DNA from: Sacculina carcini
Taxonomy: Eukaryota > Arthropoda > Thecostraca > Sacculinidae
Reading direction: 5' to 3'
Length of the DNA stretch: 64,000 nt
NCBI GenBank assembly: GCA_916048095.2
Contig: OU696584.1
Coordinates: 1,027,501 to 1,091,500, forward strand
Below are positions 41,035 to 53,255 of the stretch, piece after piece (position 1 is the first letter of the stretch; the number at the start of each line of letters is the position of its first letter). A program made the position numbers and the translations under genes. The notes beneath the pieces are model-generated. The model worked only from the letters and a program-made list of their open reading frames with translations, was not told where the DNA came from and did no database searches.

Positions 41035-44000
41035 ATGAACGACGGAAGTAGCGTGCCAATCTCGAGCATAACTCCTGATCTACCTGCCGGATGCAGCATT
41101 AGCGGCCTGGTTATAGCCAAACAAGATGCCAAGCATATGATATCCAAACGAGGTGCGCCAAAATCACAAATCACAATGTTTATCAAAATGAAAACTTTAT
41201 TAACTAAACAGTACATAATTAATGTCATATCTGCTATATTTCTTATGTTTCTAGTAGAACAAATATTGTATGAGAGTTATGCGATCTCTAATTTATGAAA
41301 GGCATATCGGATGTTCGGTAGCAGCACAATCTCAAAAAGTTGTTTTCGCTGTTTCATTTTGCCAATTCTGGAGTACTGCGCCCCCGTGTGGTCTTCTGCT
41401 GCGGATTGTCACCTCAATCTCATCAACAGAGTTGTTAGAACTTGCAAGTTCCTCTGTGGTGACTTGGTTCTTGGTGATCTTTGCCATCGTCGAAAGGTCA
41501 GCAGCTTGTGCATGCTGTACAAGATCAAGCACAACGACCATCATCCGATGAGCAAGTCAATTCCTGATGATTTCGTGGCAGCAAGAAGCACACGGTTTAC
41601 ATCCAAACAGCATTCCAGTGCATGGCTCCAATTCGTTGTCGTACAAAACAATTCCAACGTTGCTTTCTTCCGGCCACTGTGTCTACTTGGAACACGTTGA
41701 AGGAGGAGGCTTCCTCGCAGAACAATTTGAACAAATTCAAGGCCAAAGTAAATGAAATGCTACTGAAAGAGCGGAATTGACTGTTGAGTCTTATTAATTG
41801 TATATTTATTCATATTTATTGTTATTTATTCATGCTTATTGTTATTTATTTTCTATTTATTTATATTTATTCCTATTTTACTCTCTATTTATTACTATTT
41901 ATTATTGGTTGTTGTTATTAATTAAATTATACTTTTACTTAGTGTTGGCTGTTGTTGTTTATTGAATCATATTTATTGTTGTTGCTGTTTATTGAATCAT
42001 ATTTATTGTTGTTGTTGTTTATTGAATCATATTTATTGTTGTTGCTGTTTATTGAATCATATTTATTGTTGTTGTTTATTGAATCATATTTATTGGTGTT
42101 ATTGTTTATTGAATCATATTTATTTGTGTTGTTGTTACTTATTGAATCATATTTATATTTATTGTTGGATGTTTCTTATTTGAATCATATGTATTGTTCT
42201 TGATTGTTATTTATTACTTATTTATTAATATTTATTCTTATTTATTGATGGCTGTTTTTTAATGAATCACATATTTATTGTTGATTGTTATTATTTATTG
42301 AGGAACGTGGGCGGAGTGACATTATGGATTGTTATCGGATGATGGTTTATTATTTATTGTTATTTATTTATTATTTTCTTTCCAACTCTCTTTCTAGACT
42401 TTTTTCTCTTCGAACTCTCTTTCTCTCTGAATCTTTTGGGCGCTTCCGGTACATGGGGCCACCTTAGGGTGGTAATAGTGCTTGCACTCTTCCCATGCTA
42501 CTGGATTTGCCTGTAATTAATAATAATAATAATAATAACGTAATTTGTGATTACAATTATATTTTGAAATTTGTCATGGTATATAAGCTCTATAACTTGT
42601 ATTGTAATGGGACGGTGTGACACACACGTACACACACACACACGCACACACACACACGCACACACACACACACACACGCACACAATCACACCTTGAGTAG
42701 AGGGGCCCGTTGCCTCACGCATGATGTTACAATTTATCATAGAGTACACAGGAGGCCGAGGGGCTGCTCGTAACTGCATTTTCCCACAGTCGTACTCAAT
42801 TATAATGATGATTTAATTAATGGGAGTCCAAGTATTGCCTTCGGGGACCGCATAAGACCTTGCATCTGCTCTGTTTCCCATCATCAAACAATAAATTATT
42901 CTTATTTTCAATTGATCTTGCCGTCATTAATGTCAGATATGAGATTACAACGAGAAATTTGAAATAGTATATTGAGAAATGCGACTCAGATGTAACGATA
43001 ATTCTACTTCTTCTGCAGTTCTCGTGCCCCCCCCCCCCCCTAAACGTGTCGCCCGACCCCCTCCGGTACCCCCTACACTATGATACTGTGTAGGTACACT
43101 ATATATACAGGCTCAAAAACGACCCTGGATTACGCAACAACAATGTATTTGTTTAAGCTATTTGCATTGGTGTGCACTCTGTCCGCCACTGTGTACTTGC
43201 ACACACCACTGCGCTTTGCCAACGTGTATGTTCATGAAATCTCGGCACACAGACAAACACACCAATACAATGTGCCCACGATGCAGTGCGTCCCAGTGTG
43301 TACTCATGTAATTGTTGGCTTATGATGTTAAATTTTACAACTTTCAATAATAATTTTAATTTAATTATTATAATTCATAATTATAAGCTTTTATAAATAT
43401 TTCATAAACTGCCAACCAATGTCAGCCTGAATCGAACCCAGCTTAGAATTAAATGAAATAAGCGATATTTGGCATATTTCAGTTGATGATTTTTCACTTG
43501 GCGTTTTTGTTATCGCAACCGCTGCCTGTTCTGTTGATTTTGTGGTTCATCGTTGCGTTTCGTGCGTGTAACATCGTGTCTGCTACAGACGGCTGCAGTT
43601 CGCTGTCTGTGCTCGGCTTCACTCTGAGAGACTCGGTCGACGATATTATCAACGTCTCCAGCTGGGGATCTCAACATCACGTGACCGCCCAGGCCGAGCT
43701 CTTCCACATCGGCGACATTGGTGAGAAAAAGCGGTGATTTGTGATTAACTGCGAAATTAAGCACTACAATTGTGTGCAGGACGAGAGCGAGGCATTGGTT
43801 TAGGAGACGTTGCAGGATTTATGGGAACGCCGGGAACATTTAGGCACAAATAATATAGGAGAGAGAATATAGGAGAATATAGGAGAGTGAACAAGACATA
43901 TCAAGATAATACGGCAAGCTGGGGCGACGGGGAGCATATGGTTGGAGAAGGACAGTGATCACTGAGGAAATAAGGCCAATATTACCAGCCGTCGAGGATA

Positions 44001-46398
44001 GCGAATGAGTTAAGTGAGGAGCATGAGCCATTCTACCATCCAATCAACGTGTTTCATTGTTTCTGCGTTCCATTAACTTGCTACAATGTTTCTGTCTTCT
44101 AAGCTTTCCTTCGCGCCTGTGCTTAAATATGTGCGCTATATGAAATATATGTTGTGGTTGTTGTTGAGGTGAAAATTGAACGGGGTTCATCTCGATTCGC
44201 TGGATGGTTATTGGACGACAGATTCATTGGGCCTTGAACATGTTTTGTATCTATATCCTGTGTGAGATGATTAGCCACCTCATCAAACAGAGCAAGTGGG
44301 ACTGCTGGTTTACTCGCCTGCATGTATTGCATTGCAAGAAGCTTATGATTTGACTTGTGACCAGAGGCAATCAAATTACCACACCACCCTGCATATATAC
44401 CCTGCGTTTTTCTGATTTACATCTCTGACGAAGCGAGTCAAGATTCGCAGCTTCGAGGTGATGAACGGCCATACCCTGCTGCGCACGAGTTCCAGCGGGT
44501 TCGCTAAAAAGTCGCGCCATTCTGCGACACATTCATGACTCGTGAATATAGTTGCGAATCTTATATGATCACATAAAACGTATTTTTTCCACATAAATTC
44601 TCATTTTCGAGCGAAACAAGATAAAATGTCATTTTAACTGAAAAATATTGTCCAGATATATAAATTTATAGGTTGCACATCGAATTAATATATTATTCTG
44701 TTAATAATTGTAATTACACAGATGACGGATTCAACACGCTATGATACACTCAAACACCGCATAAATGTACAATATTAACACCAGCAACGTTAACAATGGA
44801 ATATAGCAACGTTCCTGATAGCTTCTCAAGTCCGGACACCACGAGCGTCGCACGGTATTCACCCTTAGTTAACTACCATATGGGCTGTGGGCGTGGCTTA
44901 AGTGGTGTGACGGCGTGTCAACGGGATTCAGAGAATCTGCAATAACTCGATCGTTCCAAGCTAGGTCCACGTGGCATAGGCTTTTTAGGAAAGTACATAC
45001 ATCGGATATACATGCACTTCATATTTACATCTTTGGAAATTATTTAACACAAATTGCGCAAACGGCGTGTGTATTGTCACGTTCATAGTGGTTGAAGGAA
45101 TTCAATGTGAAGTTGAATTTTCCGTTAAAGATATGTCTGATGGAAAGAACATGTTTTGCGTTGCATGTACATGCAGAATCGAATCACGGGATTATTGCGG
45201 CTCGAAGAAAAACTCCTAAATGGTACCACTATGGCTGGATCAAGGGCTGTGTCAAGGGGGAGGGGGGCTGAGGGCTGAAGCCTCCCTCCGCCTGAGCCCT
45301 CAAAAATCCTGATCTTGAATATTCTAGTGTAGTTCCTCATGTTTCGCCAGGCTTCGCAACTTTTTCCATAGCCTCCCTCAGCCACACCACCCTGACGACG
45401 CCACTGCACCCCACCTTTTCGGAAGGCCTAATTATGGTAACATTTTTTCAACGTACTAAGAAAATTCAACCTCCCTAAGTATGGCTCCGCAATGGAATGT
45501 AGATAGACACTTGCTAAAAATGTAAATGTTCCACAAAAGAGTCCAAAATTCACATATATATAAAAATCGAATAACATATGTTTGGGCTTTTGACAACATA
45601 TTTGGGCATTTTTCATCACATAATAAAGACATAAAACGCCAAAATTATGACATAAAATTCCCAACTGTACTCATGAATCATAACCAGCACGAGTGTGATG
45701 CATGTGTGTGTGTGTGTGTGTGTTGTGCAGTGGTGGTGCGCGGTGCTCGAGTGGGAGTGAGGACACCCTCGGACAATGAGGACAACTACCGACCGGCAGC
45801 CACCAGGTACCTGGACACAACAACAACAACAACAACAACAATCGTTGACAACTCATCATAACAATCACCACAGTTTGTCAGCACCGTCGCCCGGTGGCAG
45901 TGGCGGCCAAAGTATTTGTTTGAGGGGGACTGAGCAGGGCTGATATACAAGATGACGGGTGAAGGAGACGAACTACACTTGGAGCTGAGGGGGGCTTGAC
46001 CTCAGTCCCTCTAAGCCCCCCTTCTGCTTGACATTTGATCACACTGACTTGACATTCACGAATGCTGAAGGGAAAACAACTTTGTCGTAAGAGATGTTTA
46101 TACACGCAGTTATCAGATTCAGTGCTCGGTGAGTGCAAGTTGATTGCAGACATCGATCATAAGCAAGCGTGCAACAACAGTCTGCTGTAAATCGCCACAT
46201 CAGGCTGATTAAAATAGGCTAAGGAAAAACAACCGAAAAATGCATGAAAAACTGTAAAAAAGTGCATAAAATGGGAATATCAAAATGTAAATGTGTAAAA
46301 ATGTATAGAAAGATGTATAGAAAGAGTAATACAAGAACTAAGATGCGAACACTTTTAGTCTGCCACTACGATGCGTCAGTTGGTTTTAACACGCGCGC

Positions 46399-46469
<71 letters not shown>

Positions 46470-49400
46470 TGTGTGTGTGTGATGACGTGCAGTTGTTTCA
46501 CGTTGAAGTTGAATGAGTCTGCGTCGTCGGTGAGTTTGTACGCATCAAGTGACGACAAGACGAGACAACGCTACCACTCACTGGCCAGTCTTCTTCCTCC
46601 GCTACTTTGCCAACTCACCACTCTGCAACAGCTGGTTGAGTCGGTGGCAGCACAAGATCTAGCAGGTTCTCGCGACTCTCCGGCCACGTGTTCTCTGCTG
46701 GTTGCAGTGAGACAGGTGACACACACACACACACACACACATATATTCTCATTCAGTCAGACGAGATTTAACTGGATTGCCGCTTTGCAGTTTTCAATCT
46801 TCTTCTTCGTCGTCTCAATCGCTCATGCGAGTTTTTGAAACATCATTAAAATTCACGCACGAGAACGCACTCGACGGTCGGCTGGCATTTCTCGATGTGC
46901 TAGTACAGCTGAATAGCGGAGAGCTTAGCACAAACGTATACACCAAGCCGACAAATCTGGGACTGTGTCTGAATGGCATCAGTGAATGTTCAACAAGATA
47001 TCTGCGATCTACAATCAGCTCATACATCCGTCGAGCACTGACACACTGCTCAAGCTGGGCTTCAACTCACAAAGAGCTCGAGCGTGTCACACAGATGCTG
47101 CTCAACAACGGTTATCCGAACGAGCAAATTTCAGACGTGATTGCTGCAGCGCTGAACATACGTTTAGAGAGCAACTGTTTAAGCGACGCACAACAGTATA
47201 TCACCTTGTACTACAGAAATGTTATGTCTTCTGCGCACAAAGTCGACGAACGCATCACGAAGGAGATTATCGAGAACAATGTGAGACCTACTGAATCCGC
47301 GACAAGGGTGACATTTTGATGAGCTAAAATCGCACATAGTTGCGCTAATAAGTTGAGCTCAATGTTTTTCAAAAATATAACCAATTTTAAATAATAGAGT
47401 AGTAACATTCAAACACTGAAATCACTCCTTAACAATACACTTTGGGAGTTTCACTTTTTTTTCTACTTAATGCATCCTGAGCATTAACGGTTGCGTTAAG
47501 GTTGTGTGTTTCACAAGCTTGTCTAGACTGTCGAGTCTGTCGCACTGATGCCCGGTAGTGACATTTAAATGTACAATATAATTTGATAGGTTCATTCAAT
47601 GTTAATTTTCTTAAATGTTCCAAAATCTAAATGGATTTTGCAGATAAAACATCATCTGATAATGCGGTAATTATATTCAAGTAATGTTGATCTAACTATA
47701 GTTTGCTCGAAAAGTGTAAAAATTACAGTTTAATTTTATTGGACAAATGCACGTGTATATATCAGAGATGTATGTCTATATTATATTGTCCATGTCTGTA
47801 TTGTGTCTATACATGTGTGTGTCCGTATGCAGTGCTATGCACACGCAGGATGTCTAGCACCACACACGAACACAATATTCACCCGCCTTCCAGATACATG
47901 CTAATGAAGTGAATGTTTACAATACATGAATTATGCTGCATTGTACAACTTTTCAACTGAACATTTTTCTTGATAGTGCGAAATAAATGTTATAAAGGTT
48001 CATAAATTATCGTGAATCTGAATAGTTGCTCTTAAAAATAAAAAAAGCTGCAAAAAGTTGCGCTAAAAACAAAAAGTTGCAAAAGTTGCGCTAAAAACAG
48101 AAAGTTGCATTTATAACTTCTTTTATACTTACCTCAGATCAGTAAATATATATTTTTGGGCTTCTCAGGATGAACAGAGTCTATGGAAAAAAGTTGCATT
48201 TGCAACAAAAGGTCACCCCAGTGATTCCACACAATTTGTGTGTGTGTGTGTGTGTGTGTGTGAGGGCAGGTATGTGAGGTGAGGAATGTGACCACGAAAC
48301 AAGGTCGTCAGATGCACAGTTGCGAAGTACGCGTGTTCGACCAGAGCTGCGACAACTTCAGTGTGCTGTTGTGGTCAGACGAGCTGATTTTGATGTCGAA
48401 TGGCTGGACTCCGTGGCAAACCGGTGACTCAAAACGCCAACACTCACAATGACAATGCTCATTATCATACCGTTAACGACTTTACATTTGAATCACTTGA
48501 TTTACGAGTGTCACTGACGAAACAGTTATTAGAAACACAATGACAATCAGAGCTACCTTTTGTGTTCTCTAAGACATCATCATATATACTCCTATATACT
48601 CTTTCATCACAATTTCTCAACACGCCGGTACGCACATGAAATGCCAGCAATTATTTACGGCACGTGGAACTATGAAAAATAATACTGATTTAATACTATC
48701 ATTGATGCAGTGGCGAATCCAGAGTGGATTTTTTTGGGAGGGGTTAAACTAATTTGGGGGCTGATTCTTGGGGACGATCAGTCATGTACATGCATCACTA
48801 TGCAACTTCTTTGCGATAATGCTTATGTCAATAAATTGTACAGGTATTTTGTCTTGACCTCTTGTAGTGAATCTCTTGGTTATGAGGAGTTGATGGAAAC
48901 ATTGGGGGGGTTCAGCCCCCTGATCCTCCTCTGGATCCGCCAGTGCATTGATCATACGTGTTCATTGATCACGGATCAGCTCCTTCATAACCACTGGCCT
49001 GTTAGCCAGAGGCGACTCCAGGATTTTTCTGGTGGAGGGGATAAGGATAGATAGGTGTGGGTGCTTGGCGAAGCATGAGGAGCTACTCTCGAAATGTTAA
49101 TGGTGAGAATTTTTGGGAGGTTCAGAAAGAGGGAGGGTTGGCACATTTTTGTGGTGCATTTTTGCTCCAACACTTCCAAGCCCCCCCTCTACTTGGCGCC
49201 CGAACTAATGCTAGTATTGACATAATGATGATTGGCGTGTGTGTCAGTGTTGTTGGTGTGTGATTGTCGAGTGAAGCACGACCGCTACCGTCACACTGCA
49301 GCTGCCAGCTCCACATCACAAACAGTCATCATTGTGCAGCCTCAACACCCGGCCGCACATGCACTGCTCCAGTATGCCAACACGGCCAGAACATCGGCTC

Positions 49401-50352
49401 GTCATATGGGCGTGCAACAGAACTGCGACCCTTACACTCCTCTCAACGGTGAACTAACCGCTACATCTCCTTCATCACTAGCAGTGCATCATGCTCGGTA
49501 TCTGGAGGAAATAGCACTCCAGACATTCATTGTTGTCGATGAGCAAATAATACCGGTGCCAGCGCTGAACAATGACACTTGCGGCTTCTACTGAAATTCT
49601 AATAAAACAGACCAGTGTCTAGTGAAGTGGTTCTGGAACACTGTTCAATGTTCACACTCTTGTTTTCAAATCAACAGTCAGATCTCGCAACACCTGGATT
49701 ATCGAGCTTTTTGCAACTCTATTATTTCATTAGGAAATTATATTTAAAACCATCCTCGCACACTGTTCAAGAAGATCAAGCAGAAAAATCCAGACAAAAT
49801 ACAAATATTAGGTAAAATCATATATTTTCCTAAATTTTTCACACGAACAGTCGCATCCCTTAGAAACCAGGTTCGAACGCGCTAGGCGTTCGGATATCTA
49901 CAGTCAATAACCTCTGAGCTAGTTGAACATGACCATATAGCCCATGAAGACGATGAAACTAAGTGATCTGCGAAAAAGGAAACATCAAGGCAGAAAAGAG
50001 GTGACAGATGAGAACACAATCATTGATATTCACCGTGCGTTGGTGATAAGATTTATTGCAAACATATCCTTCTTGCACATGGATAACATCCCTGAATATA
50101 TAATCGCACAAAATAAACATGCATGTTTGTAAACAGAAGCCGCAAACATTTTCGTACTTGAGAAAACTCAAACATTTTGCCGAAACAAAAAACCGCAACA
50201 GAGAAACTAAATCGTCTATGTTAAACCAGCACACAACACCTGCACTTTAACTAACCTCTAACTCACATGTGTGTGTGTGTGTGTCGGACGAGAAGTCGAC
50301 GACATGCATTGTGACACATGTACTGTGAGTGAACTGGTAGAACGCGCCACAG

Positions 50353-50385
<33 letters not shown>

Positions 50386-53201
50386 CCACTGAACAACAAC
50401 ACAATGTTGTCATCGTGGCCGGCTTCATCACCCGGCTACCGCTCGACCTCAACGACAGATACAAAATCACCAAATGGTCAGCCACACACGCACATCCTGT
50501 GCTCCTGAAGTAAATCCAGAAGTGAACCAGAAGTTGTCATTCATGACGCACAGCAGGCAGGCATTTTGTGCGAATTTGTTTTACAAGCATTTAGTTGGAG
50601 CCTAATTCGTTCAGAACTACAACAACACCGAATTACATTAAAAAATATCAAGAGGAAAAATGAAATCGCAAGTAAAAGTATTAATACATGAGAGCGGAAC
50701 AAACAACACCCTAATTGACTGATAAATAATGAATGCCACACTTCAGTGTTCGATTCACGCACTGCGAAAGCTGAACATTCCTCAAGTGGTGAATCAAAGC
50801 TACCCCTAGACACATACACATACACACACGTGTGTGAGCGGCGGGAAAAGTTAGCGTTTGGCACCGCGGAACTTGCTAGCTAGGATATACAGCTCGCTGG
50901 AGTTAGCGCGAGAGGCGTCCGGCTTGATGATGCGCGTGCTGCTGAAGAACGGCGCCACGTCCCCGAACAACTGGTCCACTTTCCCGCCAGCAAACAATTT
51001 AAAAATCAAGTTGCCGCCAACTAGCAGGTTCTCCAGACTGAACCTGTCACAAGACGAGCACTGATAACAACGAACAAGGACTTAACTGTGTCATCGCTAC
51101 GATCTCTTGCTCTAGCTAAACAACGACATGTAAAAACCTGGCGTGTGCGTATTCAACTAGTGTGTTCACTGATAGCTGCTAGCATTACTTGCTTGTGTTG
51201 CTCGGATAATATGCGACAATCAGATCATTGTCCTCTGTGACAGTGTATCAAGCTAGCACCTGTTCAAATCAGCAGTCTGTTCTTGCAGCCCCTGGTTTAA
51301 TTGACAGCTATATGAACAAGTCCTCCCCTCATTCGTTGAAGTCAAATTCGTTAGTATTTTGCAACGTTATGTCTTCATTAGGACAATAGATTTATATATA
51401 TCTTCTCACATTGTTTAAGAGAATAAAGCAAACAATTTCTTTCAGGAAGAAAACATAAAGCATAGGTAAAATATATATTTAATTTAATTTATCACAGGAA
51501 TCGTCGCGCCTCCCCCGGTTAAGAAGCCCTGATCTAGGCGAGCGCTGACACAGCCTACCTGACCACAGCGTAGCAGAGTGCGACAATTCGCTCGTGGTCC
51601 AGTTGTTTGACGCCTGTCATATTGGGCGCCATATCGCTGAGTACCACATTCACTTGTCTACTGGTGACCGCTCTGTCAGTCTCGCCCGCCCCACACTGCT
51701 CGATCACCTGCAAGATGCGGGCACGCACCGCCTCGCTGGTGAAGTCGCCACGCACGAAATGCACGTGCGCCAGCGACGCCATGTTAGTGGTATCAACGGC
51801 CACGACCACACCGCGGCCGCCGGGCCTATCTGTCACTGCAGCCAGACAAGAACCAGTGTCAGTGTGTGTGACAGTGTCAGTGTCAGGTTACATGACAGTG
51901 TCAGTGTGTGTGACAGTGTCAGTGTCAGGTTGCATGTCAGTGTCAGTGTGACACGTATATGAAAGCGGCACAGCTATGTTGGTTAGAACAGTGTTTCTCA
52001 AAGTGGGCCATATGACCCCTTTGGGGGCCATGGGATTCTTTTGAGGGGTCATAGGATCCAATTTAAAACATGGGGGCCATTATTTTCTCAGGGGCCACGA
52101 AAAATTCATGTTGAAAAAATGTATTTCATTTATATTTTCGATATTGTTCATTGTGCATTTCAACCGTGTGATCCGCCGATATTTGTGTGCTCAATGCACC
52201 TGTACGCAAGGTTTTGGCATTGTTTTGGTGGTCAGTGGAAATATTCTCCGACGTACATGAGCTCTGGATAATTTGAGACCCGACAATCCATGTGTGTATG
52301 GAGCCACAAGAACTCGCATTGCGTTGAACGGGGCCATGACAAGAAAAACGTTGAAAAACACTGGGTTAGAATATGAGACACAATCTCGCACATTCGCACG
52401 ACGACATGTTGTCAGCAGTGTAGCAGTTACATTTGTGGCGAGGTAGCGCGTGAGCAGGTGTGGTACATGCGACCGCCCTGGCTGCTACCTGGCTCCATCC
52501 TCCAGGAGCACTGCCACAGTCGACCACCACATCTCCGGCAGCTATCACGCCGTGTCGCTGCTGAATTTCAGCCAACTTGAACGATGCGCGAGACCTCACC
52601 ACACACACACACACACAAACAGATTAATAATTACTTGCTCGACATGTACTAGTTTGCTGCTTGCTATGTTGACACTCTTTGTATTGTTTAAAAATTGTTT
52701 GACAGTGATGTTGTGGTTGGATGTATTGAAGAATTGTGTTTAAAATGGTATTGCAGCTGACAATGACAACACGGTCAATGTTGTCTTATCAAGTGTGCAT
52801 CAATATCATGTCAGTAAAAGAGCCATGTTCGTGCACATTTCCTGCCATGCTAGTTTGCACGAATTGATTCATGTCTTTCTTTTTATGTTTTTTGGCAAAT
52901 AAATAATGAATAAACCAGCAAAAAACAAAACATGGCCCCACATGGTGTGATGCATTGAGACGCAGTAATGTACGGCCATATGAGCCCGTGTGTCCGTCTC
53001 ACCTGAAATTCTCGCGCCTGGCCTTCATCACATATGGGTCGTTGAGTTGTCTGGTGAGCCACATGTTGGAGCTGACCCCGCGGCCCGTCGACACGATCTT
53101 CTTGTGAAAGTGCACCGCGCTGGATGACAACGCACGACGCACACAAGTCATATCTGCACTAACGGCTGTCCTGACACTGTGCATCTGTCTGTCCTTGCAA
53201 C

Positions 53202-53255
<54 letters not shown>

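Noticed and set aside
41952-42203. Leu/Ile/Tyr repeat ORFs that look like membrane protein
   Set aside because: Translations of the TTATTGAATCATATTT tandem repeat in MEIOB intron 1; hydrophobicity comes from AT-rich codons.
43143-43325. Short ORF beginning [17 protein letters not shown], signal-peptide-like
   Set aside because: Only 61 codons inside MEIOB intron 1, no family or cysteine pattern, no flanking exons; likely chance.
43480-43588. Signal-peptide-like start upstream of MEIOB exon 2
   Set aside because: The hydrophobic codons are intron sequence. A good acceptor at 43588 and phase match to exon 1 place the exon start at 43589, and MEIOB is nuclear.
49232-49594. Separate 120-residue gene ending at 49594
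   Set aside because: It is MEIOB exon 6 read through its donor at 49449 into the intron; the phase-1 donor joins correctly to exon 7.
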